Shown in pieces: positions 45,325 through 54,149 of a stretch of DNA of 64,000 nt. Source of the DNA: Algoriphagus sp. (GTDB lineage: Bacteria; Bacteroidota; Bacteroidia; Cytophagales; Cyclobacteriaceae); assembly GCA_018336015.1 (NCBI GenBank), contig JAGXQZ010000011.1:1-64000 (forward strand). Reading direction: 5' to 3'. The stretch's first letter is position 1; each line of letters begins with the position of its first letter. The notes beneath the pieces are model-generated. The model was not told the origin of the DNA and searched no databases. It was given only the letters and a program-made list of their open reading frames with translations. The position numbers were made by a program, and so were the translations under genes.

Positions 45325-46191
45325 TCAAATCATCTCCAGAACCTTACACAAAACCGGGTTCCGATTTTCGGGCTTCCAAATCACGGAAAGCTCCGTAAAC
45401 TTTGAAATTCCCGGGATTTCCATAAAACGCACCTTCAAATCATACCCTTTCTGTAGGGAAGTGGGGACTATGGCGACTCCTAAACCATTTTCCACCAAGC
45501 GGAAAATCGTCAAGGCATGCACAGACTTGTGCTTGATCTTCGGCATAAATCCCGCATCCCGACAAATGCCCAAAATCTGTTCGTAATAATAATTCGAGTA
45601 ATCCGAGGAGAAAAGTACAAATGACTCAGCTGCAAATTGTCCAACACTTTTAAAAGACTTAGCCTGAATGGGATGATCTGAAGGAACTACCAAAGAAAAC
45701 GTATCCCGGAAAACTGACTTCATTTCCAAGTCCTCAGGCACTGAAGCTAATCGCACAAAGCCCAGGTCCAGCTTGTCTTTCTGGATCATTTCGACTTGAA
45801 TTTGGTTGCTGAGTTCTTCCAAGCTTGTGGTGATCTTTGGTAAATTGGAGTTCAGTTTTTTCAATAAATCCGGAAGCACCTGATTGGACGCCGAACCCAA
45901 AAAACCGATTCGCAATTCTCCTTCCCTACCTGCGGCAATTTCCAACAACTGTTGCTTGGTGCTCTCCAAGTGATTCAAGACAAAATCCACTTCTCCTTTT
46001 AGGAACGCTCCGGCAGCAGTCAATTCCACATGTTTTTTATCCCGCTCAAAAAGCTGAACTCCCAACTCCTCCTCCAGCTGCTTGATCTGCCTACTGAGTC
46101 CGGGTTGAGAGATAAACAGCCGCTCGGCGGCTTTTCGATAGTTCAATTCCTCGGCCACTGCCTGGAAATAACTCAAATGTCTCAGTTCCAT
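45325..46191 (-). CDS. LysR-family regulator next to the hut genes
   Basis: This 288-residue protein has the N-terminal LysR winged helix (MELRHLSYFQAVAEELNYRK, AAERLFISQPGLSRQIKQLE) and a two-lobed substrate-binding domain of about 200 residues (LRIGFLGSASNQVLPDLLKK, LDLGFVRLASVPEDLE, ALTIFRLVENGLGVAIVP). It is divergent from hutH with a gap of about 225 bp, so it is the natural candidate to regulate histidine use; histidine or urocanate would be the effector. That role is inferred from position only. Confidence 0.9.
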   Translation of the reverse strand: MELRHLSYFQAVAEELNYRKAAERLFISQPGLSRQIKQLEEELGVQLFERDKKHVELTAAGAFLKGEVDFVLNHLESTKQQLLEIAAGREGELRIGFLGSASNQVLPDLLKKLNSNLPKITTSLEELSNQIQVEMIQKDKLDLGFVRLASVPEDLEMKSVFRDTFSLVVPSDHPIQAKSFKSVGQFAAESFVLFSSDYSNYYYEQILGICRDAGFMPKIKHKSVHALTIFRLVENGLGVAIVPTSLQKGYDLKVRFMEIPGISKFTELSVIWKPENRNPVLCKVLEMI

Positions 46192-46264
46192 TGATGCCTT
46201 TCAGTTATCATTTAGTGACAATAATAGTATCAAAAAGCATCAAATAGAAGAGGTAATTTTACCC

Positions 46265-46295
46265 AACCTTTGAGGTCTTTAAGACCTCGAAGGTT
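46265..46295. repeat. 31-bp palindrome in the LysR-hutH gap
   Basis: Outer arms AACCTT/AAGGTT and inner arms GAGGTCTT/AAGACCTC are separated by one mismatch (T/G) on each side and a central T. It is a member of the 31-33 bp palindrome family. Confidence 0.85.
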
Positions 46296-46320
46296 TGACT
46301 AAAAAAAGCCCCTGTCTTTG

Positions 46321-46407
46321 CCTGCCTCCGGAAAGCAGGTCCCTAAAGATCGAAATAAATTGAAATTTAAAACTAAACCTTCGGGGTTTTTGGAAACCCC
46401 AAAGGTT
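46321..46407. repeat. Two further repeats before hutH
   Basis: CCTGCCTCCGGAAAGCAGG (46321-46339) is a short form of the palindrome at 24861. At 46376-46407 lies a second 31-33 bp palindrome, with the same outer arms AACCTT/AAGGTT as 46265 but different inner arms (GGGGTTT/AAACCCC) and a TTGG centre. Translation in the hutH frame across this stretch is an artefact. Confidence 0.85.
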
Positions 46408-46416
46408 ACAATACCC

Positions 46417-47982
46417 ATGAATATCTTCCGCTACGGACAAGACACACTCACCGCTTCACTTGCACTTGGATTGGCAAAAAAAGAGATCAAAGGAATACTT
46501 AGTCCTGAAACCATTCGAAAAATCCAAGATTCAGCCGAAGCTGTAGAAAAAATCGCACAAAGCGAAGCCATCGTCTATGGGATCAACACCGGCTTTGGAC
46601 CACTTTGCACCACCAAGATTTCGGCAGCAGACACCAAAACTCTGCAGGAGAATCTCCTAAAGAGCCATGCGGTCGGAGTCGGAGAACCCGTTGATCCGGA
46701 AATCTCCAAACTGATGATGGTACTAAAAATCCACGCCTTGGCACAGGGTTTTTCAGGAATCCGTTTGGAGACCGTAGTACGGATTATCTGGATGCTGGAA
46801 AATGATATCATTCCGGTGGTTCCGATTCAGGGTTCCGTAGGTGCGTCTGGAGATTTGGCGCCTCTCTCCCATTTATTTTTACCCTTGATTGGGTTGGGCA
46901 AAGTTCACTTCCATGGAAAAGTGGAGCGGACCGAAACCGTTCTGGCCCAATTCGACAAAAATCCACTCCATCTTGGTCCCAAGGAAGGATTGGCCCTGAT
47001 CAACGGCACCCAGTTTATGGCCGCCCATGGAGTGAAAGTGGTAGAGCGAATGCACAACCTGCTCACCCATGCCAGCATCACGGGTGCCATGATGATTGAG
47101 GGATTGATGGGTTCGGTCAAACCCTTTTCTCCCGAGCTTCATCAGCTCCGCCCTTATGCGGGAATTAAGCATGTGGCCCAAACGATCCTAAACCTGCTGA
47201 AAGACTCTGAGATCGTTGCATCTCATTTGCACTGCGCGCGGGTTCAGGATCCTTACTCCCTTCGATGTATGCCACAGGTTCACGGGGCTAGCTGGAATGC
47301 TTATCACCATCTGAAGGAAACGCTCGAAATTGAAATCAATTCGGTAACAGACAATCCGGTGGTTTTTGATGAAACGCACACCATTTCCGGAGGCCACTTT
47401 CACGGACAACCCATTGCTTTGCCTTTGGACTATGCTTGCCTTGCTGCATCCGAAATAGGAAATATTGCCGATCGTAGAATCTACCTTTCCATCGAAGGAG
47501 ATACTCCTGGGGTGCCCAAACTTTTGCTAAATGAAACAGGCCTCAACTCAGGATTGATGATTCCTCAATATACCACAGCGGCTTTGGCTTCGGAAAATAA
47601 AGGACTTTGCTTTCCTGCTTCGGCAGATTCCATTCCTACTTCACTGGGACAGGAAGACCATGTCAGCATGGGAAGTATCAGTGCCAGAAAGGCCCTTCGT
47701 GTGATCGAAAATGTGGAAAAAATCCTTGGAATCGAGTTGTTTTATGCGGCACAGGCCATGGACTACCACGCACCATTGAAGTCCGGAAAAATCATGACCG
47801 CTATTTACGAGCGGGTAAGAAAGGCTATAGAACCGGTGATTTCAGATCGGATTTTGTACGAGGATATGGAGACAGCCATTGACTTGGTAAAAAGCGGAGA
47901 GTTGGTAAGTCTAGCCAAACAGGTGGCCGATCAGGAAGGATTGGCTTTCGAAACGGAATGGAGTGAGATTTTTAACTATTAA
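46417..47982 (+). CDS. hutH: Histidine ammonia-lyase HutH
   Basis: This 521-residue enzyme removes ammonia from histidine to give urocanate. The electrophilic MIO cofactor forms from Ala143-Ser144-Gly145 in GSVGASGDLAPLSHL. Other family segments are VYGINTGFGPLCTTK (active-site Tyr), LINGTQFMAAHG and QDPYSLRCMPQVHG. The frame is open another 33 codons to 46318, but those run through two palindromic repeats, so the ATG at 46417 (MNIFRYGQ) is chosen. It is the first gene of the hut cluster; hutI follows after about 100 bp. Confidence 0.96.
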   Translation: MNIFRYGQDTLTASLALGLAKKEIKGILSPETIRKIQDSAEAVEKIAQSEAIVYGINTGFGPLCTTKISAADTKTLQENLLKSHAVGVGEPVDPEISKLMMVLKIHALAQGFSGIRLETVVRIIWMLENDIIPVVPIQGSVGASGDLAPLSHLFLPLIGLGKVHFHGKVERTETVLAQFDKNPLHLGPKEGLALINGTQFMAAHGVKVVERMHNLLTHASITGAMMIEGLMGSVKPFSPELHQLRPYAGIKHVAQTILNLLKDSEIVASHLHCARVQDPYSLRCMPQVHGASWNAYHHLKETLEIEINSVTDNPVVFDETHTISGGHFHGQPIALPLDYACLAASEIGNIADRRIYLSIEGDTPGVPKLLLNETGLNSGLMIPQYTTAALASENKGLCFPASADSIPTSLGQEDHVSMGSISARKALRVIENVEKILGIELFYAAQAMDYHAPLKSGKIMTAIYERVRKAIEPVISDRILYEDMETAIDLVKSGELVSLAKQVADQEGLAFETEWSEIFNY

Positions 47983-47984
47983 AA

Positions 47985-48062
47985 TTTCCCACAGATTGAC
48001 ACAGAAAAAGCCACAGATTTTCACGGATTTTGAATCTGTGGCTATCTGTGATTTTTTCTGAG
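47985..48062. repeat. CACAG-type repeat between hutH and hutI
   Basis: CCACAGATT-GACACAG, then CCACAGATTTTCACGGATTT pairs with AATCTGTGGCTATCTGTG to form a hairpin. This CACAGATT element is common between genes in Bacteroidota. It ends at the hutI start region. Confidence 0.7.
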
Positions 48063-48084
48063 AAAATCAGTGGGAAACAATAAC

Positions 48085-49317
48085 ATGAAAAAGCTAAAAC
48101 TAATCGGCCCGATCACCCAAGTCCTGACTTTGGACCACCTCCCGCTCAAAGGAGCTTTGGTAGACGATCAATTAGAAATCGTTGAACACGCAGGTATTCT
48201 GATTGAAGGTGAAAAAATTCGACAGGTTGGAAACTGGGAAAACCTTGTCCAGCAATTTCCTGAATCGGAAATTTTTGAGCTAGAAGGTGATTTTGTAGCC
48301 ATGCCAGGATTGGTCGATTGCCATACGCACATCTGTTTTGGAGGATCGAGAGCCAAGGATTTTGCGATGCGAAATGCCGGAAAAACCTACCTCGAGATCG
48401 CCCAAGCCGGAGGTGGAATCTGGGATACGGTCACCCAAACCCGAAAACTCAGCCTATCCGAATTGGCTAAAATTACTTCTAATCATGCCAATCGACACCT
48501 TTCCGAAGGAGTGACAACCATCGAAGTGAAAAGTGGGTATGGGCTTTCTGTAGAAGAGGAGCTTAAAATGCTCCGAGCTATTCAAGCGGCAAATCGATCC
48601 ACTTCAACCGATTTGATCTCTACCTGCCTAGCGGCGCACATGAAGTCTCGGGATTTTTCCGGTTCGAATTCGGAGTATTTGGAGATGATATCAGCAGCTC
48701 TTTTTCCCATCCTGAAAAAAGAAAAGCTGACCAATCGCATCGATGCTTTTGTAGAGAAAAGCGCCTTTTCCCCGGAAGAAATCGCCCCCTACTTCCAACA
48801 TGCGAAAGCGCAAGGCTTTGAAATCACGGTTCATGCAGATCAGTTTTCGGTTGGAGGTTCCAAAGTTGCCATTGAGTTTGGCGCTCGGTCAGCTGATCAT
48901 TTGGAAGCTTCCGAAGATGGAGAAATCCAGCTTTTGGCACAATCAAACACTATCGCGGTGGCGCTTCCGGGTGCTTCGATCGGGTTGGGTTGTGCCTTTA
49001 CTCCCGCCCGAAAACTTCTTGACCAAGGTGCTGCATTGGCCATAGCCTCCGACTGGAATCCAGGTTCGGCCCCGATGGGAGACCTGCTAGCACAGGCTTC
49101 CATTTTGGCCACATTCGAGAAACTCAGTACCGCAGAGGTGTTGGCAGGAATTACCTTCCGTGCAGCAGCTGCCTTGGGCCTGAATGATCGGGGAAAATTG
49201 GCTAAAGGTCAATTGGCAGATTTTATCCTTTTTCCTACCTCGGATTATCGGGAGATTCTATATCAGCAAGGGAAGATGAAGCCCGTGGAAGTGTGGAAAA
49301 ATGGCCAAAGATATTAG
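48085..49317 (+). CDS. hutI: Imidazolonepropionase HutI
   Basis: This 410-residue amidohydrolase opens 4-imidazolone-5-propionate to N-formimino-glutamate. The metal-binding HxH is at residues 80-82 (GLVDCHTHICFGGSRAKDF), with further family motifs YLEIAQAGGGIWDTV, EVKSGYGLSVEEELKML, FEITVHADQFSVGG and IASDWNPGSAP. The frame also has a GTG at 48070; the ATG at 48085 (MKKLKLIG) is preferred. It lies between hutH and hutU in pathway order. Confidence 0.96.
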   Translation: MKKLKLIGPITQVLTLDHLPLKGALVDDQLEIVEHAGILIEGEKIRQVGNWENLVQQFPESEIFELEGDFVAMPGLVDCHTHICFGGSRAKDFAMRNAGKTYLEIAQAGGGIWDTVTQTRKLSLSELAKITSNHANRHLSEGVTTIEVKSGYGLSVEEELKMLRAIQAANRSTSTDLISTCLAAHMKSRDFSGSNSEYLEMISAALFPILKKEKLTNRIDAFVEKSAFSPEEIAPYFQHAKAQGFEITVHADQFSVGGSKVAIEFGARSADHLEASEDGEIQLLAQSNTIAVALPGASIGLGCAFTPARKLLDQGAALAIASDWNPGSAPMGDLLAQASILATFEKLSTAEVLAGITFRAAAALGLNDRGKLAKGQLADFILFPTSDYREILYQQGKMKPVEVWKNGQRY

Positions 49318-49403
49318 ACATTAGACACAAGACTTAAGACCTGAAATCAGGCATTATCGAGTAGTTAAGTGTCGTAAATCGTAATTCAAAAATCGAAAAT
49401 CCC

Positions 49404-51407
49404 ATGTCTTTTCAAGATCAACTTATACAAGGAATCCCTGCAGTTTTACCTCCCAAGAAGGACAGGAATCCTGCCATTTCGCATGCGCCAAAGCGGAAGG
49501 ACATGCTTTCTCCAGAAGAGAAAAAACTGGCTCTAATAAATGCCTTGCGCTATTTTCCAAAAGAATGGCATTCCGAATTGGCTATTGAATTCTTAGAAGA
49601 ACTGAAGGAATACGGTCGCATCTACATGTATCGCTTCATGCCGGATTACCCCTTGTATGCGAGGCCGATTTCCGAGTATCCCGCCAAATCCAAACAGGCC
49701 GCAGCGATCATGCTGATGATCCAAAACAACCTTGATCCTGCGGTTGCACAGCATCCCGAGGAACTGATCACTTACGGAGGAAACGGAGCCGTATTTCAGA
49801 ATTGGGCTCAATACCTGCTTACCATGAAGTACCTCGCTGAGATGACCGACGAGCAGACGCTTCATATGTATTCAGGGCATCCCATGGGGCTTTTCCCATC
49901 ATCTACGGAAGCGCCGCGCGTCATCGTGACCAATGGGATGATGATCCCAAACTACTCCAAACCCGACGATTGGGAGCGATTCAATGCGCTTGGCGTCACC
50001 CAATATGGGCAAATGACGGCAGGTTCGTACATGTACATTGGCCCTCAGGGAATCGTCCACGGGACTACTATTACAGTCATGAATGCTTTTCGAAAAAAAT
50101 TGGGACCCGGTCAATCTTCCAAAGGGAAGCTTTTCCTCACCGCCGGACTGGGTGGTATGAGTGGCGCCCAACCAAAGGCTGGAAATATCGCCGGTTGCGT
50201 GACTGTTTGCGCAGAGGTCAATCCGGCAGCAGCCAAAAAGCGGCATGAGCAAGGTTGGGTAGATGAGTTGGTCGAAAACTTAGAGCAACTGGTTGAAAGG
50301 GTGAAACAAGCAAAAGCTCAAGAAGAGGTGGTTTCCATTGCCTTCTTGGGCAATGTGGTAGAGGTTTGGGAACGATTTGATGCCGAAAATATTTATGTTG
50401 AACTTGGTTCAGATCAAACCTCTCTACATAATCCTTGGGCGGGAGGCTACTACCCTGTCGGGCTCTCTTTCGAAGAATCCAATCAACTGATGGCAGAAAA
50501 TCCAGGAGCCTTCAAAGAAAGAGTTCAAGAATCTCTCCGTAGACAAGCTGCTGCAATCAATCGTCATGGAGCTAAAGGAACTTACTTTTTTGATTATGGA
50601 AATGCCTTTTTGCTCGAAGCATCAAGGGCCGGTGCTGAGGTTATGGCCGAAAACGGAATTGATTTCCGCTATCCAAGCTATGTGCAGGATATTTTGGGAC
50701 CGATGTGCTTTGATTATGGATTCGGGCCATTCCGCTGGGTTTGTACCTCTGGAAAGACCGAAGACCTTCGAAAAACCGATCTGATTGCCGCTTCGGTTTT
50801 GAAGGAACTCATTAAAAATGCCCCGGTTAGTATTTCCCAACAGATGCAGGATAACATTACTTGGATCGAGGAGGCTGAAAACAATAAGTTGGTGGTAGGT
50901 TCTCAAGCCCGAATCCTATATGCCGATGCGGAAGGTCGAGCGAAAATAGCAACCGCTTTTAATCATGCGATTGCATCCGGTGAAATCTCGGCTCCGATTG
51001 TCTTGGGCAGAGATCATCATGACGTAAGTGGAACCGACTCCCCTTATCGGGAAACGAGTAACATCTACGATGGAAGCCGATTTACGGCCGATATGGCCAT
51101 TCACAACGTAATCGGAGACAGTTTCAGGGGTGCCACATGGGTCTCCATCCACAACGGTGGCGGAGTGGGTTGGGGCGAGGTGATCAACGGAGGCTTCGGA
51201 TTGGTTTTGGACGGAAGTCAAGAAGCGGAAGGAAGGCTAAAATCCATGCTTTTCTATGATGTCAACAATGGAATAGCGCGAAGAGCCTGGGCCAGGAATT
51301 CAGGTTCGATAGAAGCGATTCAGCGGGAAATGGACCGGACTCCGGGATTGAAAGTGACAGTTCCGGAATTGGTGGATGAGGAGCTCTTTAAAAATCTGAT
51401 ATCATGA
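49404..51407 (+). CDS. hutU: Urocanate hydratase HutU (long form)
   Basis: This 667-residue enzyme with tightly bound NAD converts urocanate to imidazolonepropionate. Motifs are LITYGGNGAVFQNWAQYLL, MYSGHPMGLFPS, LTAGLGGMSGAQPKA (NAD site), GSDQTSLHNPWAGGYYPVG and SIHNGGGVGWGEVING. At 667 residues it belongs to the longer Bacteroidota-type urocanases instead of the about 555-residue proteobacterial form. A 33-bp palindrome follows 6 bp after the stop. Confidence 0.95.
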   Translation: MSFQDQLIQGIPAVLPPKKDRNPAISHAPKRKDMLSPEEKKLALINALRYFPKEWHSELAIEFLEELKEYGRIYMYRFMPDYPLYARPISEYPAKSKQAAAIMLMIQNNLDPAVAQHPEELITYGGNGAVFQNWAQYLLTMKYLAEMTDEQTLHMYSGHPMGLFPSSTEAPRVIVTNGMMIPNYSKPDDWERFNALGVTQYGQMTAGSYMYIGPQGIVHGTTITVMNAFRKKLGPGQSSKGKLFLTAGLGGMSGAQPKAGNIAGCVTVCAEVNPAAAKKRHEQGWVDELVENLEQLVERVKQAKAQEEVVSIAFLGNVVEVWERFDAENIYVELGSDQTSLHNPWAGGYYPVGLSFEESNQLMAENPGAFKERVQESLRRQAAAINRHGAKGTYFFDYGNAFLLEASRAGAEVMAENGIDFRYPSYVQDILGPMCFDYGFGPFRWVCTSGKTEDLRKTDLIAASVLKELIKNAPVSISQQMQDNITWIEEAENNKLVVGSQARILYADAEGRAKIATAFNHAIASGEISAPIVLGRDHHDVSGTDSPYRETSNIYDGSRFTADMAIHNVIGDSFRGATWVSIHNGGGVGWGEVINGGFGLVLDGSQEAEGRLKSMLFYDVNNGIARRAWARNSGSIEAIQREMDRTPGLKVTVPELVDEELFKNLIS

Positions 51408-51412
51408 GATCA

Positions 51413-51445
51413 AACTTTTCCAAAGTTTTGAACTTTGGAAAAGTT
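51413..51445. repeat. 33-bp palindrome after hutU
   Basis: Two 15-base arms (AACTTTTCCAAAGTT and its complement) surround TTG. It sits directly after hutU and before the convergent Uma2 gene, so it may double as a terminator for both. It belongs to the 31-33 bp family. Confidence 0.85.
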
Positions 51446-51459
51446 CTTTCAACTCCTCT

Positions 51460-52083
51460 TCAACTTTCCTCAAAAACGTCCTCCAAAGCCAGTTCAAATC
51501 CGGGAAGTACGGTTGTTGTTACTTTTTGACCTGTAGTAAAAAGGCGCGAAGGCTGATATACACCATCCACCAACACATTGATCTGAAGGGTATTTTCTAC
51601 AGGGTGAATAATCCAATATTCCTTTACACCGAATTCTTGGTAGAGTTCATATTTGTTTAGAAGTTCTACTTGACTATTGCTTGGAGAAAGAATTTCAACG
51701 ATCAAGTCTGGGGCGCCTAAACAGCCTTTTTCATCCAATTTAGATTGATCACAGATCACTGAAATATCTGGCTGAACTACCGAATCAATGATTTTAAAAT
51801 CCGGATCTTTTGAAAATCTAACATCAAAAGGAGCTGCATAGACTTTGCATTTTTGACCAAGTAAATAATTGCCCAAAATTCGAGATAATGTCATAGAAAC
51901 AGCTTGATGTCTTCTATTTGGAGCAGCAGCTTTGGCAAACATTTTCCCTTTGATCAACTCTACGATTTCTTCAAAATCCCATTTCAAATAATCAGCATAG
52001 GTATATCCGGAAAAAGTGGCATCAGGCTCTCTAAATGCCGAGACATCAATATTCTCTTTCTCAGGAATTCGGTAAGGCTTCAT
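51460..52083 (-). CDS. Uma2-family (DUF820) putative nuclease
   Basis: This 207-residue protein has the Uma2 layout of a PD-(D/E)xK-like fold. It has IVELIKGKMFAKAAAPNRRH, a catalytic Asp region VQPDISVICDQSKLD and the E-x-L-S motif LIVEILSPSNSQVELLNKYE, then YQEFGVKEYWIIHPVE. Members are widespread in cyanobacteria and Bacteroidota; function is unknown. The gene lies on the opposite strand between hutU and hutG, so it interrupts the hut cluster and was probably inserted later. Confidence 0.9.
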   Translation of the reverse strand: MKPYRIPEKENIDVSAFREPDATFSGYTYADYLKWDFEEIVELIKGKMFAKAAAPNRRHQAVSMTLSRILGNYLLGQKCKVYAAPFDVRFSKDPDFKIIDSVVQPDISVICDQSKLDEKGCLGAPDLIVEILSPSNSQVELLNKYELYQEFGVKEYWIIHPVENTLQINVLVDGVYQPSRLFTTGQKVTTTVLPGFELALEDVFEES

Positions 52084-52166
52084 CGTATTTATCCTTTAGT
52101 CAACAAAATTAACAAACAAGTTTCCTTAAGTTAGAGTAAAAACCACAAGACTCAAATCGAAACCCT

Positions 52167-53123
52167 ATGAACCTTCACCAAAACCCTTCTCCCTATCACT
52201 GGTCCGGTCGAAAATCCGATCAACTCGATTATTGGCATCAAGCTATTCAAACCATTTCAAGTTTAGACCTAGTGCAAACCTCGGAAAGGAAAGTCGGAAT
52301 ACTAGGCTATGCCGGTGAGGAGGGTGTCATCCGTAATCAAGGCCGTCTCGGAACATTAGAAGGACCTGCTGCTATCCGTAAAATGCTGGGTTCGGTGGCT
52401 TATCACCTTCCCGAAAACCTACCACTTTTGGATTACGGAGATATTTTCACCATCAATCAAGATTTGGAAGGATCTCATGAGGCAATCTCTCAAATCACTC
52501 TTGACCTGTTAAAAAGTCACCATTTCCCGGTTCTGCTGGGAGGTGGACATGATTTGGCCTATGCCCACGGTCGTGGAGTGCAAAACTATATTGCTGAAAA
52601 AGGGGAAAAACTCGGTATCATCAATCTCGATGCGCACTTTGATCTGAGACCCTTGGCCGATGGCAAAGCCCACTCCGGTTCGCCTTTCCTTCAGTTGGCC
52701 CAAGAGTTTCCGAACAACTTTCACTACCTCGCTTTGGGAATTCAGCGTGCCGCCAATCCCAAATCACTCTTCCAGACAGCTGAAAAACTCAACGCCCGAT
52801 ACCTAGTCATGGAAGACTTCCGACTCAACAATTGGGAGTACATCGAGGAACAAATCATCTGGTTTTTGGACTCGGTCAACAAGGTGTATCTGAGCATTGA
52901 CCTGGATGGATTTTCTTCCGCTTTTGCACCCGGAGTGTCTGCCCCATCCCCCATGGGTTTTAATCCTCAGATCGCTTTCAAGGTCTTTGAACTGATCGCC
53001 AAAAGCAAAAAATTGATCAGCTTGGATGTGGTCGAACTCAACCCTAAATACGATCAGGACAATGCCACGGCAAGGCTTGCGGCAAGGGCAATTGAGTATA
53101 TTTTAAGGAAGGTTTTTGGTTGA
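52167..53123 (+). CDS. hutG: Formimidoylglutamase HutG
   Basis: This 318-residue arginase-family enzyme splits N-formimino-glutamate into glutamate and formamide, completing histidine degradation. The manganese ligands are visible in GGGHDLAYAHGRG, NLDAHFDLRP and SIDLDGFSSAFAPGVSAPSP. It is the last step after HutH, HutU and HutI, though cut off from hutU by the Uma2 gene. It ends at a terminator shared with menB. Confidence 0.95.
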   Translation: MNLHQNPSPYHWSGRKSDQLDYWHQAIQTISSLDLVQTSERKVGILGYAGEEGVIRNQGRLGTLEGPAAIRKMLGSVAYHLPENLPLLDYGDIFTINQDLEGSHEAISQITLDLLKSHHFPVLLGGGHDLAYAHGRGVQNYIAEKGEKLGIINLDAHFDLRPLADGKAHSGSPFLQLAQEFPNNFHYLALGIQRAANPKSLFQTAEKLNARYLVMEDFRLNNWEYIEEQIIWFLDSVNKVYLSIDLDGFSSAFAPGVSAPSPMGFNPQIAFKVFELIAKSKKLISLDVVELNPKYDQDNATARLAARAIEYILRKVFG

Positions 53124-53167
53124 AAAAACAAACAGACTTTTTCCATCGAAGAATGAATATTTAAAAA

Positions 53168-53204
53168 AAAAGAGGCTGAATTCATAAAATTCAGCCTCTT
53201 TTTT
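53168..53204. terminator. Bidirectional terminator between hutG and menB
   Basis: A 12-bp stem AGAGGCTGAATT (53171-53182) with AATTCAGCCTCT (53188-53199) and a 5-base loop has T runs on both strands (plus 53199-53205; minus a run of A at 53163-53171). It serves both convergent genes. Confidence 0.9.
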
Positions 53205-53217
53205 TACTTTATATCAA

Positions 53218-54054
53218 TCAAGGTATCCACTTGATATTCTTAAAGTTTGGCTTTCTCTTTTCAAGAAATGCATTACGCCCTTCTTTGGCCTCTTCTGTCA
53301 TGTAAGCCAGACGCGTTGCCTCTCCTGCGAAGACCTGCTGACCGACCATGCCATCGTCGGTTAGGTTCATCGCAAACTTGAGCATTTTGATCGAAGTCGG
53401 TGACTTGGCAAGGATCTCCTGAGCCCATTCATAGGCAGTATCTTCCAGTTCGGCATGAGGGATCACGGCATTTACCATCCCCATATCGAATGCATCCTGA
53501 GCAGAATAATTTCGACCTAAAAAGAAGATTTCGCGAGCTTTTTTCTGTCCGACCATTTTGGCTAAATAAGCCGAACCATACCCTCCGTCAAAGCTCGTCA
53601 CATCGGCATCTGTCTGCTTGAAAATCGCATGCTCTTTACTTGCCAAAGTCAGGTCACACACCACATGCAAACTGTGCCCTCCTCCTACGGCCCAACCCGG
53701 AACTACCGCGATCACCACCTTTGGCATAAAGCGAATCAAACGCTGCACCTCTAGGATATTCAAGCGATGATATCCATCCTCACCCACATAGCCTTGATGA
53801 CCTCTGGCACGCTGATCGCCTCCTGAGCAAAAAGCCCACCCGCCATCTTTTGGAGAAGGTCCTTCTCCGGAAAGCAAAATCACGCCGATGGAAGTGTCCT
53901 CTTGTGCATCATAGAAGGCGTCATACAATTCTGCTGTGGTTTTTGGACGAAAGGCATTGCGGACTTCAGGGCGGTTGAAGGCAATTCGAGCCACGCCATT
54001 ACACTTTTTGTAGGTGATATCTTCGTATTCTTTGGCAGTAATCCAGTTGATCAT
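53218..54054 (-). CDS. menB: 1,4-dihydroxy-2-naphthoyl-CoA synthase MenB
   Basis: This 278-residue crotonase-fold enzyme closes the naphthoate ring. Seen are RIAFNRPEVRNAFRPKTTAE, FCSGGDQRARGHQGYVG, VPGWAVGGGHSLHVVCDLTL (oxyanion hole) and TSFDGGYGSAYLAKMVGQKK, all close to the family consensus. It is far from menFD (about 9 kb away) and lies on the opposite strand, divergent from menE. Confidence 0.97.
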   Translation of the reverse strand: MINWITAKEYEDITYKKCNGVARIAFNRPEVRNAFRPKTTAELYDAFYDAQEDTSIGVILLSGEGPSPKDGGWAFCSGGDQRARGHQGYVGEDGYHRLNILEVQRLIRFMPKVVIAVVPGWAVGGGHSLHVVCDLTLASKEHAIFKQTDADVTSFDGGYGSAYLAKMVGQKKAREIFFLGRNYSAQDAFDMGMVNAVIPHAELEDTAYEWAQEILAKSPTSIKMLKFAMNLTDDGMVGQQVFAGEATRLAYMTEEAKEGRNAFLEKRKPNFKNIKWIP

Positions 54055-54149
54055 GATCGTTTGGTTTAAAAATCACATTTTTGTGCAAGTTAACCCTCTC
54101 CTGCGGAATTTGTTACTTGGATAAACGCTTTCTAACCGCTTCCTACCCG

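Noticed and set aside
46318..46416. N-terminal extension of HutH
   Set aside because: It is translation of two palindromic repeats; the conserved protein begins at 46417.
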